This document shows positions 26,161-35,235 of a stretch of DNA of 64,000 bases, one piece after another. The translations under genes were made by a program, and so were the position numbers. Origin of the DNA: Secundilactobacillus folii (lineage in GTDB: Bacteria; Bacillota; Bacilli; Lactobacillales; Lactobacillaceae); contig NZ_WNJO01000009.1 of NCBI RefSeq assembly GCF_009720675.1, forward strand, positions 35,045-99,044, written 5' to 3'. Within the stretch, counting starts at the first letter, position 1; each line of letters begins with the position of its first letter. The notes beneath the pieces are model-generated. The model was not told the origin of the DNA. It ran no database searches and saw only the letters and a program-made list of their open reading frames with translations.

Positions 26161-26430
26161 ATGGACGCCCAAAAGAGTAAAATTGAACGCAACGAAAAGG
26201 GTGAACTTTATCTAAAGCTGCCTGCGGAACTGCTCAAATCACTGGAATTAGGCGAAGGTGACGAAGTTGATTTGATTCCGACCGCGCTTGGTGTCGAACT
26301 TCGTAAAATGGGTACGGTAACACCGCAGTTCTGGGATCCGTTCTCCGAATCAGTGAACGAATATCAGCGCGCTTTGAAAATGATCCAAGCAGCCGATAAT
26401 GATAAAAATGATGACGTTAAGAGTAAATAA
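26161..26430 (+). CDS. AbrB/MazE-like swapped-hairpin DNA-binding protein
   Basis: An 89-residue protein. The N-terminal half (IERNEKGELYLKLPAELLKS, LELGEGDEVDLIPTALGVEL) has the SpoVT-AbrB swapped-hairpin pattern used by transition regulators and MazE-type antitoxins. The C-terminal half is acidic and could be a toxin-binding tail. No toxin gene follows; a tRNA gene does. GGAAGGGG precedes the ATG. It is either an orphan antitoxin or a small regulator. Confidence 0.72.
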   Translation: MDAQKSKIERNEKGELYLKLPAELLKSLELGEGDEVDLIPTALGVELRKMGTVTPQFWDPFSESVNEYQRALKMIQAADNDKNDDVKSK

Positions 26431-26486
26431 TCAAATTTGGCTTTTCAAGGCCGCCTCATCTATGTTATTATATTAAATGTTGTGAT

Positions 26487-26562
26487 GGCGGTATTGGTGA
26501 AGTTTGGTTAACACACCGGATTGTGGTTCCGGCACGCGTGGGTTCGAGTCCCACATACCGCC
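26487..26562 (+). tRNA. tRNA-His (anticodon GTG)
   Basis: A complete cloverleaf. Acceptor GCGGTAT pairs with ATACCGC, with the extra 5' G (G-1) opposite C73 that is diagnostic of tRNA-His. The anticodon loop is ATTGTGGTT with stem CCGG/CCGG, and the T arm is GTGGG-TTCGAGT-CCCAC. CCA is not encoded. A terminator-like hairpin follows at 26593. Confidence 0.97.
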
Positions 26563-26592
26563 CTACTAAAAAATGGATCAAAGCATAAGTCA

Positions 26593-26634
26593 AGAGCGTC
26601 GTGGATTCCTGATTTGGAATCTACGACGCTCTTT
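26593..26634. terminator. GCGTCG-type hairpin after tRNA-His
   Basis: AGAGCGTCGTGGATTCC and GGAATCTACGACGCTCT pair almost perfectly and are followed by TTTATTT. The same hairpin ends the dispersed repeats at 20.4, 50.05 and 64 kb, so this is a terminator belonging to that repeat family. Confidence 0.8.
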
Positions 26635-26840
26635 ATTTATGACGAATTTATTTAACTTTCAGTTCTAGAATACTTTCATGCTCAGATATAGTAAGATGAT
26701 GGTAATTGATAATGGTGTACTCTCTCGTTTTTCTTGGTCGTTAAACGTTCTACCCATTTTGGGTCTATTTTATTCAATTAGTGTCGCACTTAGATTGTAA
26801 ATTCACCGTTTTTAATAGAGTCACCGAGGGAACATATTCC
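26635..26840. other. Short gap with an IS30-like end
   Basis: Around 26778-26805 the plus strand has GTCGCACTTAGATTGTAAATTC, resembling the right end of the IS30 elements upstream, but no transposase lies beside it. Nothing else is seen. Confidence 0.45.
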
Positions 26841-26870
26841 TTGGCCTAAATCAGATGCTAGTGCTATAAT
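26841..26870 (+). promoter_or_regulatory. Promoter of the predicted antitoxin RNA
   Basis: TTGGCC (26841-26846), an 18-base spacer and a consensus TATAAT (26865-26870) on the plus strand, facing the Hol_Tox gene. No protein start follows it. Confidence 0.7.
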
Positions 26871-26876
26871 AATAAA

Positions 26877-26990
26877 AGAAAAGAGGACGTGCGCGAACAC
26901 GTCCCCATGCAGAACCGTTTAAGACGGTGGCGCTAACTTTACAAAATAACCGTCAGCTCTCCAAAGCTCAGACGATTATTTTTTTTGCCG
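26877..26990 (+). ncRNA. Predicted antisense antitoxin RNA of a type I toxin system
   Basis: From the consensus promoter, transcription would give a roughly 110-base RNA with a GGACGTG...CACGTCC hairpin. It ends in a hairpin (AATAACCGTC, AGCT / AGCT, CAGACGATTATT) and a run of T within the 3' end of the convergent toxin gene. Overlapping convergent transcripts sharing a terminator are the known layout of Fst/Hol_Tox-type loci in lactobacilli. Confidence 0.6.
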
Positions 26991-27083
26991 AAAATTGATT
27001 ATCAGCTCAACAACTAACCCCAGCAATGCGATAACGAACGTACCGAATGCCAACATTAATTGTATTGCGTCCGAAATGGACAC
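26976..27083 (-). CDS. Putative holin-like type I toxin (Hol_Tox family)
   Basis: A 35-residue peptide starting with GTG, preceded by AAGGAG. It reads MSISDAIQLMLAFGTFVIAL, then LGLVVELIINFRQKK: one membrane helix and a charged C-terminus, matching the lactobacillal Hol_Tox pattern (M-S/A-I-x-D-A-I-Q-L-M-x-A-F-G-T-F). Members are membrane-acting toxins silenced by a convergent antisense RNA, and a promoter for such an RNA is visible on the other strand. Confidence 0.85.
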   Translation of the reverse strand: MSISDAIQLMLAFGTFVIALLGLVVELIINFRQKK

Positions 27084-27390
27084 AAGGCTTCTCCTTTCCT
27101 CAGAATAATAGGCACTACGGAAACCTCACCATAGTTACCACCTCCAAGAAACAAAGTCGCCACCGTTTTAACTTTTCTACAGCTACTATTAATACCATAA
27201 AGCAAAACATAGAGCAGCCATGAATGCCGATATATCGGCATTTATGGCTGTTTTTTGGTGCTACGATATTTAGCGTTGATAGGCTACTTGCCTGCCAACT
27301 CTTTTTTCTACACCATTTATATATTAGAAGACATGAACAGGACATCACACTGTCCCATGTTCGCTGTCCGACCAAAGAAAGAGAAACGGA

Positions 27391-27537
27391 ATGAAAGCCA
27401 ATCATAATTGGTCACTAGTTTTAATCATTGGCACTTGGGCACTTTCAAGTATCTGCTTTGCTGCAAAACAATCCATTGAAAACGGGATAGGTCGCATGGC
27501 AGATATAATAGCCTACATCATAATATTCGTCACATAG
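27391..27537 (+). CDS. Small membrane protein, 48 residues
   Basis: ATG at 27391 preceded by a weak GAAACGGA site. The peptide has a hydrophobic helix (WSLVLIIGTWALSSICFAA) and a second hydrophobic C-terminal segment (MADIIAYIIIFVT). No family recognised. The weak ribosome site makes this uncertain. Confidence 0.4.
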   Translation: MKANHNWSLVLIIGTWALSSICFAAKQSIENGIGRMADIIAYIIIFVT

Positions 27538-27559
27538 ACAAGATCTGAATTTTAAAACC

Positions 27560-29725
27560 TTACTGCCCGATTCCTGATTTGCCGAAGTCGGACATGATGC
27601 GTCTGGTAAACTTTTGGGTCTTCGCCTTTAGGAAGTACCCCATACCAACCGTCAGCAAAATCATAAAGAACATGATGAACGCATCCGTGAAGACGGTGGT
27701 CATGTTGGGGCCACCGACCGCTTCACGAAACCCGCCAACGCTATATGCAAACGGGAAGAACCGGTAAGCAAACCGATAAAACGCTGGGTTCAACTGAACT
27801 GGATACAGAGCACCTGATCCAGCCAGCTGCAGCGCAATCAGAAAGATCACCGCCGCCTTCCCTAGGTTGCCAAAGGTCGCGGCCAGCGTGAAGATGATCG
27901 TCGTGAACAGCACGGACGTGAGCACCCCAAATAAGAACAGGATGAACATGCTTTCCACTTGAACCCGCAACAGAAATATCGAGCTGAGTAGAATAACCAT
28001 GGTCTGAACCAACGAAAGCGTCCCGAACGTCAGCATCTTGCCGAAGTATTCCTCGTGAATGCTGATGTTTCGGAAACGGCGATTGCCACGGGGAACCGTC
28101 GTGTGCAAGATCATAACCAGCATCGTGCACCCGACCCACACGGAGATCGTCAGGTAAGTCGGCAAAAAGGCGTCCCCAAATGTACTAACTCTGTAGATAC
28201 TCTCATCCTTGACGTTAAACAGCTTCACCAGCGTGTTCCCCATCGTTTTAGGATTATTTTGCAGCACCGTAATGATGCTAACGATGTCACTATCGCTGGT
28301 CAATTTTAACTGATTCGCAATTTTAGAAATGTCACCCTGGTAAGTTCCCAGCTTATCGTTCAGGTCAGCACTGCTTCTAGCAATCAGCTGATTACCCTGG
28401 ATCGCACCGTTCAGATAATCCTCGTTAATGCCCTTGGCCTGCTTTAACTGGCGCAGGATCGACTGCGATTTCGACGCCGCAGAGACCAAGTTATTGCTGA
28501 TGCCATCCAGGTGGGATTTGACCGAACCGTTGTACTGGCTCAATGATGAATTCATCGTCCGAGTCAGCCGGTGGGTGTTATTAGCAACGCTGGCAATATC
28601 CGCAGAAGTCAACTTACCAGTTGCGTTCAGCGTAGACTTTAACGATCTCAACTGCGACTTTTCTTCATTTAACAGTGAAACCGCGCCACCCAGCGTTGAA
28701 TTCAAACCGCTCAAAGTTTCCAAGTTCGACTGACCGTTAACACTCTTTAAGAATGAACGCAGTGGCGTAATTTGACCCTTCAACAAGTCGACCTGAGAGA
28801 TCGCACGGTTCAGTAAATTATTGACAGTACTGCGATTTGTTGACGAAGCCGAGCGATTTAAATTATTCACAATGCTATTCAACCGGTTAGCACCAGCGTT
28901 AGCACTGTGCAGATTCGTTTCCAGACTACTGAAAGCTTTATTCACAGAACCCTGCACGCTATGCAGCGACGAAATCGTCGCCGAATTCGACGACTGCAAG
29001 ACGTCCACGTTCTGTGAGGCAGTCATGACTGGCTTCAGGGCTGTCAAAACGGTCGCCATGTTGGTTGTGGTATGACTGATCTCGCTCAGTGCGCCAGTTG
29101 CCAGATCCATTGAATTACTGAGGGTGATGATCCAGTCCTTCAGCTCCAAAATCTGAGCCTGCTTGTTCTTGGCCTTATTCCCCAGTACGTTTAACTTTGA
29201 GAAAATGGTGGTGTTGACGGTTTCCAGAAAGTTTGTCTCGACCTGGTTGACCAGCGTCTTGGCAGCCGTTTCGGTAATTTTGCCACCCATCGGACTATCG
29301 CGACTATTGGCCTTGTAAACCAGCTTGGCCTTATGCGGATTATCGCCGGCAATGCTGGCTAGGGATTTGGAAAAATTCTTTGGAATAATAATTTCAGCAT
29401 AGTATTTGCCCGTTTTCACCCGCGCATCGGCCTGACTAGCCGAGGCAAACTGCCAATCTAACTGATGGTCGCTCTTCAATTGTTTGATCACCGTATCGCC
29501 GACGTTTAGTTGCTGACCGGCCAGACTCGCGCCGGTATCCTTGTTCACAACGGCCACAGGAATATTTTTAATTTCAGAAGTATCGTACGGATTCCAAATT
29601 GCCCGTACGTTGATCAGCGTGTAAAGGCTCGGCAGGATACAAAGCGCAAGCATCATAACGACCACGAGCGGAGACGTAAACATCGCCTTTAAGTCACGCT
29701 GAAAAATTAATTTAACGTTCTCCAT
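27560..29725 (-). CDS. YhgE/Pip domain membrane protein (first copy)
   Basis: A 721-residue protein of the YhgE/Pip (phage infection protein, ABC-2-like) family. One N-terminal membrane helix (about 16-38) is followed by the diagnostic IPVAVVNKDTGASLAGQQLNV and a PKNFSKSLASI segment. A long extracellular part with heptad-like Ser/Asn/Leu repeats (about 190-480) follows, then five or six C-terminal helices (about 515-705) including FGFREAVGG-like PFAYSVGGFREAVGG. Lactococcal Pip is the receptor of c2 phages; the related EsaA is part of type VII secretion. A second copy lies divergently across the secreted protein gene. The ATG has only a weak AAGGAT-type site. Confidence 0.88.
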   Translation of the reverse strand: MENVKLIFQRDLKAMFTSPLVVVMMLALCILPSLYTLINVRAIWNPYDTSEIKNIPVAVVNKDTGASLAGQQLNVGDTVIKQLKSDHQLDWQFASASQADARVKTGKYYAEIIIPKNFSKSLASIAGDNPHKAKLVYKANSRDSPMGGKITETAAKTLVNQVETNFLETVNTTIFSKLNVLGNKAKNKQAQILELKDWIITLSNSMDLATGALSEISHTTTNMATVLTALKPVMTASQNVDVLQSSNSATISSLHSVQGSVNKAFSSLETNLHSANAGANRLNSIVNNLNRSASSTNRSTVNNLLNRAISQVDLLKGQITPLRSFLKSVNGQSNLETLSGLNSTLGGAVSLLNEEKSQLRSLKSTLNATGKLTSADIASVANNTHRLTRTMNSSLSQYNGSVKSHLDGISNNLVSAASKSQSILRQLKQAKGINEDYLNGAIQGNQLIARSSADLNDKLGTYQGDISKIANQLKLTSDSDIVSIITVLQNNPKTMGNTLVKLFNVKDESIYRVSTFGDAFLPTYLTISVWVGCTMLVMILHTTVPRGNRRFRNISIHEEYFGKMLTFGTLSLVQTMVILLSSIFLLRVQVESMFILFLFGVLTSVLFTTIIFTLAATFGNLGKAAVIFLIALQLAGSGALYPVQLNPAFYRFAYRFFPFAYSVGGFREAVGGPNMTTVFTDAFIMFFMILLTVGMGYFLKAKTQKFTRRIMSDFGKSGIGQ

Positions 29726-30279
29726 TTAAACCATCCTTTTGTCAAATACAGTTGTGGTCAAAATGGACCAACTTTAGTACTGTTAAACATTCTAGGTGAG
29801 TAACCGCATGATTTCAAGCCTTGACGAAACGATACTGAACATGCCCGCAACTTGGAATTACCTGACATTTTGGTTTTAATTGTACTAAAATGTTGCCTGA
29901 TTCGCGAGTTTATGCTGATTATTTGTTGATTTTTTTGACATCTCAAGTAATTATTACCGTTAGATGACACGAATTCACGCTTTTTGATGTTATACTGTTT
30001 TTGTTGTTTTACCCCATTTTCGAGTGTGCAGGGGAGTATTAGCTGTCATTTTGTAAAGTTAGGGAAAGTTACCGTTTTCCCCGCTCACGCAGTGCTGATA
30101 GCCTTTATTTAAACCCAACTGCACGACTGATATAGGCTGCGCGTTTAAAATGGCTTGTGATGACGCGTTTTGCAACCGGTCTGCAGCCCCATTAAACGTG
30201 GCATTTCACTACTTTACCTAACACACCGATAATCAAATCTTTACCTATTTATTAACTAACTTGCAAAGGAGTTTTATGA
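29726..30279. other. Divergent intergenic region between the first YhgE/Pip gene and the secreted protein gene
   Basis: About 550 bases carrying the promoters for both directions. No reading frame with a ribosome site is credible. An AT-rich stretch near 29980-30060 could contain the divergent promoters, but no consensus pair stands out. Confidence 0.45.
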
Positions 30280-30954
30280 ATGAAGAAACGTTTGATTTTA
30301 ATGATGGCTGTCTTGGCAGGCTTCCTAACTGTATTTAGCATCAGTTCCCCCGCCCTCGCTAAAACTCGCAGTGCTAGAATTGTTTCCAGTCGCAAGCTTT
30401 CTAAGACGCCGTATCACGCCGTTAGCGGGTACCTTTACACTAGCGCTCACCTGACCAAGAAAGCGCATAACGCTGATAATTACCCCCGGACCACCTTCTA
30501 CGCTTACCATTCCGACACCGTTCGAAAGGCCAACGGCAACAAAGCCGTTTACTACTACGTGAAAAATGGCAACGGCAAAGTGAAGGGCTGGATCTGGCGC
30601 GGTCATTTAGTTCGAGTCATCAGCCTTCAAAAGCAGCTGTCGCAATTCAACGAGTTGATCGGTCTGATTGATTCTACGACGACTAAGACGCATGACCGAA
30701 TCGTTTCACTGTTAAAGACGGTCAACAGTGACACTACCATTTCCGACTTGATTTCAGACTTAAACAAACTCAAGAGTACGCTGACCAACAGTTCAGATAT
30801 CACCAAGTTAAACCAGATCATCAGCCTCTTCCAAAGCGATTTCAATACTGGCATCAGTAACTTGAATAACCTGGCACAGGCCTTGCACGTGGTGAATACC
30901 AATCTCAATAACTTTATCAGCAATATTTTGAATCAGCTCACGACCACTGCTTAA
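30280..30954 (+). CDS. Secreted coiled-coil protein
   Basis: A 224-residue exported protein. The signal peptide (MKKRLILMMAVLAGFLTVFS, cleavage near ALA-K) is followed by a basic domain of about 75 residues with VKNGNGKVKGWIWRGHLVRV, similar in style to S-layer/SLAP wall-binding modules. A C-terminal half of heptad-like Leu/Ile/Asn segments (LNKLKSTLTNSSDITKLNQI, LNNLAQALHVVNTNLNNFIS) resembles the central part of the YhgE/Pip proteins on both sides. GGAG precedes the ATG. Probably cotranscribed with the second YhgE/Pip gene 112 bases on. A wall-anchored partner of those proteins is an inference. Confidence 0.78.
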   Translation: MKKRLILMMAVLAGFLTVFSISSPALAKTRSARIVSSRKLSKTPYHAVSGYLYTSAHLTKKAHNADNYPRTTFYAYHSDTVRKANGNKAVYYYVKNGNGKVKGWIWRGHLVRVISLQKQLSQFNELIGLIDSTTTKTHDRIVSLLKTVNSDTTISDLISDLNKLKSTLTNSSDITKLNQIISLFQSDFNTGISNLNNLAQALHVVNTNLNNFISNILNQLTTTA

Positions 30955-31066
30955 GCTGAGGGGTTGCACAAGCGTCATTTTGACTTCGATTGGAGCCGGA
31001 ATGATGCTTTCGTTTTACCGCTAATTCACGTAGAATAACAGTAATATCCCATCACCGGAGGCCAAC

Positions 31067-33205
31067 ATGTTTCATAACATTTTTAACCTGATTAAAAACG
31101 ATTTTCATAATATTTTTCACCGCCGCAGTATCTGGATCACCCTGTTGGCATTCGCGTTGATTCCCATGTTCTACGCCGTTTTAAACATTCAAGTGTCCTG
31201 GAATCCCTATTCACCGGAGAATACTAAACGGCTGAAGATTGCCGTCGTGAACAGCGATGAAGGCGGCTCGATCCAGGGTACGCAGTTTAATGTGGGTGAC
31301 CGCATTATCAAGCAGCTGCACCATAACCACGCCATCAACTGGGTGATCACCAGCGATTGGACTGCTAATAACGGCCTGGAAAACGGCAAATACTACGCCA
31401 TGATTGAGATTCCAAATGACTTTTCCAGCAAACTGGCAACGTATACGACTGCTGACCCGCTGAAACCAACCGTTATCTACAAATCAAACGAAAAGTTGAA
31501 TCCGGCTGCCACCAAGATTATCGGCCAAGCGAAGGATACGTTTACTGATACGATCCGACAGAACTTCATCAAAACGGGTAGTAAAGAAATCCTCCAGGTA
31601 GCCAATAAAGCCGGAGCAACACTGGCGACCAAAAAGCCTGAGATCCTGCAAGTTCGCTCGTCACTGGATGACGCCATCAACACGATCAATAAGACCCAGT
31701 CAACACTGGCTGGTGTCAACCGCACAAACGTGAAGACCCGTGCTGCCCTACAGCAGGTGAAGGCCAACATTCCCAAAATCTCATCGCAGATCGATGACTT
31801 GCAGGGTGTGATCAATAACACCAAAGCACTAAATAACTCCACGCAGCAATTAAATCAATCGCTGAGCTCCAACCTCGCTAACGGAATCAACACGCTGCAG
31901 ACGCAGGGTACCAGGTTACAAAACACCTTGAATGGGCTGCCTTCCGGAAACGTTTCAGCTACCACGCTGAATAGCACAACTAATACGGCAACCGACCTGC
32001 TAAACGATTTGCATGACAACTTGAGTGATACCCTTCGTGTGCTGGATATCATCAATGATTTGATTCCTAATAACCGTACGTCAGCGCTGATCCGGTCAGT
32101 CTCGACCGCCAAAAAGAACGTCAACCACCAAAAGGCCCTCGTTAAAAGGTTAAAGGTCACCGGCAGCACTGCTAATCAGCGTTCACTGATCAAGCAACTG
32201 CAAGCCGCTGCCAACACGCTAAATACTAGTCTGGATACGGCATACACGAACTTTAACGCCACGACCAGTCCGGCATTGGATAGCCTGAACAACACGCTCA
32301 ATGACAACCTCAATGGTAACAGCTCCGTCGTTCAGTCTATGAAGTCGGTACTGCCAGAGCTTAAAGCCGTGGCCAATGCAGGAACAATCACCGCTTCGCA
32401 AAACAGCGATATCAGTTCTCGTTTAGGCAAAATCAAACAGACTTTAAAGACGTTAGATGGTCAAATGAGCGTGATCAATGGCAAGAACTTGGATAAACTG
32501 ATTAAACTGCTGGGTACCGATCCAAGCTTGTCCTCGATTTTATCCGCACCCATCAAGCTGCAAACTAAAGAACTTTACCCGATGAAGACCTTTGGCTGGG
32601 AAGTAACGCCGTTTTACGTCACGCTGGCGCTTTGGATCGGGATGTTACTGATGTCGACGATTCTAGCCTGGGAATACATTTTGCCAGACGATAAGAATGG
32701 TCTGCACCGGCCGAATCATCTGGAGTCCTATTTTGGCAAACTCACGCTCTATCTCACCATGAGCTTCTTTCAAGCGACCTTTGCGTGGATGGGCGTCATG
32801 CTACTCGGCGTGCGGCCAGTCCACTGGTTCTTGTTCCTGCTGGCCTTTTATGCGATTTCGTTCACGTTTGCAATCATTATGTTTAACCTAGTCTTCATGC
32901 TGGGCAATGCTGGGAAGGTGGTCATCGTCTTATTGATGCTGATCCAGTTGTTCGGGACTGGTGGGATGTATCCGCTGGAAGTGGTACCAAAGGATCTGGC
33001 GGCCCTCTCACCCTTCGTTCCGTTCACCTATTGCCTGCAACTGTTCCGGGAAGTCATGACTACGCCTGACTGGGCAGTCATCGGCCACGATCTCTTGTTC
33101 CTCTTCTTCTTTATCCTGTTCTTCACGGCAATCATGCCGCTTCGCCGGGTATTTGAAAAAATCATTTATCAAATGGAATCGGATGTTGCGCGGTCAAAGC
33201 TTTAA
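31067..33205 (+). CDS. YhgE/Pip domain membrane protein (second copy)
   Basis: A 712-residue paralogue of the protein at 27560-29725. It has an N-terminal helix (SIWITLLAFALIPMFYAVLN), LKIAVVNSDEGGSIQGTQFN, an extracellular part with repeated Leu/Asn/Thr segments of coiled-coil type (about 190-480), and a C-terminal block of six helices (about 510-700) with PFTYCLQLFREVM. CGGAGG precedes the ATG. The region between the two membrane parts is diverged from the first copy, while the ends are conserved, as is usual in the family. Predicted to sit in the cytoplasmic membrane with its long loop outside. Confidence 0.88.
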   Translation: MFHNIFNLIKNDFHNIFHRRSIWITLLAFALIPMFYAVLNIQVSWNPYSPENTKRLKIAVVNSDEGGSIQGTQFNVGDRIIKQLHHNHAINWVITSDWTANNGLENGKYYAMIEIPNDFSSKLATYTTADPLKPTVIYKSNEKLNPAATKIIGQAKDTFTDTIRQNFIKTGSKEILQVANKAGATLATKKPEILQVRSSLDDAINTINKTQSTLAGVNRTNVKTRAALQQVKANIPKISSQIDDLQGVINNTKALNNSTQQLNQSLSSNLANGINTLQTQGTRLQNTLNGLPSGNVSATTLNSTTNTATDLLNDLHDNLSDTLRVLDIINDLIPNNRTSALIRSVSTAKKNVNHQKALVKRLKVTGSTANQRSLIKQLQAAANTLNTSLDTAYTNFNATTSPALDSLNNTLNDNLNGNSSVVQSMKSVLPELKAVANAGTITASQNSDISSRLGKIKQTLKTLDGQMSVINGKNLDKLIKLLGTDPSLSSILSAPIKLQTKELYPMKTFGWEVTPFYVTLALWIGMLLMSTILAWEYILPDDKNGLHRPNHLESYFGKLTLYLTMSFFQATFAWMGVMLLGVRPVHWFLFLLAFYAISFTFAIIMFNLVFMLGNAGKVVIVLLMLIQLFGTGGMYPLEVVPKDLAALSPFVPFTYCLQLFREVMTTPDWAVIGHDLLFLFFFILFFTAIMPLRRVFEKIIYQMESDVARSKL

Positions 33206-33234
33206 CGGGCCTTGAGAATTAAAGAAAATAGCCA

Positions 33235-33271
33235 CAAAAAAGGAGATTTCCGTGCCGGGAATCTCCTTTTG
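33235..33271. terminator. Bidirectional terminator
   Basis: AAAAGGAGATTTCC and GGGAATCTCCTTTT pair across a 5-base loop, between the convergent second YhgE/Pip gene and the ABC permease gene. A-rich on one side and T-rich on the other, it should work both ways. Confidence 0.85.
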
Positions 33272-33308
33272 AAGTCTAAACGAGCTTTTGCGCACACTTT
33301 TCCAGATT

Positions 33309-34085
33309 TTACATGTTCCGCCGGCAAAAGACGTTGTAGCCAAGTGATAGAAATATCGCGATGTAGACGACGCTGCCAAGCAGCATTTGCCACGATTGCA
33401 TGTTCAATAAAGTCTGATAATAACCAGGGCGCGCCATCATGCTGGGATACAGCATCATTGTCAGTGGATTCCACTTTGCCCAGTCCCATTTTTGAATCAG
33501 CATCGTCAGCAACTGGGTGACGATAAACGTCCCAAAGTAGCCAATGATCCCAACCGAAACGGCCGCCACAGAATTGCTAAAAACGTTCGCCAGCAGAAAT
33601 ACCAGGCTCAAGATGATCCACAGAGCGACAAAGCTTGCCGCTGAAATCGCCAGTCCGCGCGTAAAGACCGTATCGCCATAACCGGCGTTTTGATGAATAC
33701 TCAGTGAATGACGGAACAGCAGCGCTCTCAACAGCAGCGTGACACCAGTACTGATCACGTACCAGTAAAGGCTGTACACCAGAATGGCCAGCCACTTGCT
33801 GACGAGGATCTGCCCGCGGCTGTAGCGCCGGTAAAGCACTTGTTTCATTGTGCCATACTGGAATTCCATGGTGATGATCGTCGCCGTAGCCGCAATCATG
33901 TAGAAGGTAATAAACGGCCTGGCAAAGTACAGTGATTCAAACATGTTAGCCGGGATAAAGGTCGTTGGGTAGATTCGTGATAAAATTGCAAACAGAAATT
34001 GAATCCCAATCAGAATGAAACTGCTGACCCAGGTACTCGTTTTACGCGTTAACTTGAATAGTTCTTGTTTCACTAAAGTCCACAC
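33309..34085 (-). CDS. ABC-2 type permease
   Basis: A 258-residue integral membrane protein with six predicted helices (about 18-38, 55-75, 105-128, 145-170, 180-205, 230-252) and the layout of ABC-2 permeases next to bacitracin- or lantibiotic-type ATPases. EFQYGTMKQVLYRRYSRGQI at residues 74-93 is the usual cytoplasmic coupling motif. It ends the two-gene operon with the ATPase gene upstream (14-base gap). The pair probably exports or resists a peptide or toxic compound; the substrate cannot be told. Confidence 0.85.
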   Translation of the reverse strand: MWTLVKQELFKLTRKTSTWVSSFILIGIQFLFAILSRIYPTTFIPANMFESLYFARPFITFYMIAATATIITMEFQYGTMKQVLYRRYSRGQILVSKWLAILVYSLYWYVISTGVTLLLRALLFRHSLSIHQNAGYGDTVFTRGLAISAASFVALWIILSLVFLLANVFSNSVAAVSVGIIGYFGTFIVTQLLTMLIQKWDWAKWNPLTMMLYPSMMARPGYYQTLLNMQSWQMLLGSVVYIAIFLSLGYNVFCRRNM

Positions 34086-34099
34086 TGAATAAGCACCTC

Positions 34100-35032
34100 C
34101 TATTCTGCCCGTTCCATGGCTAATTTTTGCTGAATGCGATTTTGCTTTAAGACTTCTAGTAACGAACTTTCCAGGTTGCCTTCCAAGCGACTGACATCTA
34201 AAATATCAATGTTGGCCTGAACTAAAGTCTTCAAAACCCGTGGCATCGTGCTGTCGTCGGTGGCGACCACTTCGATCCGTGGATCAGCCGTCATTTTAAA
34301 CCGAGCTTTTTTCAGGACGTCGCGCGCCCGCTTGTCGTCATTAGTCATCAGCATGATTGTCTGCTTGCCCTGCGATGCCAGCAAATCATGCATCGTCGTG
34401 GTCTCCACGATCCGCCCCTGGTCGATGATCAGCAAGTCCTGCGCCAACCGCTGGAGTTCGCTTAGGATATGCGACGAGATCAGGAAGGTGGCTCCCTGCT
34501 GAGTCTCGGAAATGATGAGGTCACGAAGGTCTTTGATCGACTCTGGATCCAGCCCATTCATTGGCTCATCAAGAATAACCAGTTCAGGGAAATTCACAAG
34601 TGCCAAAGCGATGCCCAGCTTCTGCTTCATGCCCAGTGAATAGCCCTTGGTCTTTCGTTTAATGTAGCTATCCATATTCAGCTGTGAAATGATCTTTTGA
34701 ATATGAATCAATTGGTGGTCACCGTCCGCAAAAAGCTGCAGGTGATCCCAACCAGTCAAAAAGGGGTAGATCCCGGGATGCTCAACGAGCGCACCAACTT
34801 TTGACAACGCCTCATGCTTCATCGGCGTCACCGTTTGACCATCGACCTTAATCGTTCCCGACTGAAAGTTAAACAGCCCAAGCATCGTTTTCATAATGGT
34901 GGACTTGCCGGCACCGTTGGGACCGACTAAGCCCACGATGTGTCCCTTTTCGATATCGAACGAGACATCATGCAAAACGTGCTTGTTGCCGAAACTTTTA
35001 TTTAAATTTTGCACGGATAATATACTGCTCAT
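34100..35032 (-). CDS. ABC transporter ATP-binding protein
   Basis: A 310-residue ATPase with Walker A GPNGAGKST (about 37-45), signature YSLGMKQKLG (about 131-140), Walker B LVILDEPMNGLD (about 151-162), and a C-terminal extension of about 90 residues typical of the CcmA/bacitracin-export group. It energises the ABC-2 permease encoded next. The ATG at 35032 has GGAGG 8 bases upstream; the longer frame from 35056 would overlap the ribosome site. The promoter must lie within the intergenic region to about 35300, where a 7-5-7 inverted repeat is present. Confidence 0.9.
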   Translation of the reverse strand: MSSILSVQNLNKSFGNKHVLHDVSFDIEKGHIVGLVGPNGAGKSTIMKTMLGLFNFQSGTIKVDGQTVTPMKHEALSKVGALVEHPGIYPFLTGWDHLQLFADGDHQLIHIQKIISQLNMDSYIKRKTKGYSLGMKQKLGIALALVNFPELVILDEPMNGLDPESIKDLRDLIISETQQGATFLISSHILSELQRLAQDLLIIDQGRIVETTTMHDLLASQGKQTIMLMTNDDKRARDVLKKARFKMTADPRIEVVATDDSTMPRVLKTLVQANIDILDVSRLEGNLESSLLEVLKQNRIQQKLAMERAE

Positions 35033-35056
35033 GTAAACCTCCATCAAAATTATCAT

Positions 35057-35235
35057 TCATAGATATTTAATCATAATGCTAGGGGGCTAGGCAACCCTCT
35101 TGAAGCAATACCATCTGTAACTTAAAAAGCCAATAAGTCTATTTTACTCAAAAAAGCGGCTGATGCCCGTTAAATCAGCTATCGTAACAAAATCCTAAGT
35201 GTATTTTCCACCAACACGCCAAAAAATTAAATCAT
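35057..35235. other. Leader region of the ABC operon
   Basis: About 180 AT-rich bases between the ABC operon and the TTAAG promoter cluster on the opposite strand. It should contain the minus-strand promoter; no consensus pair is clear. Confidence 0.4.
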
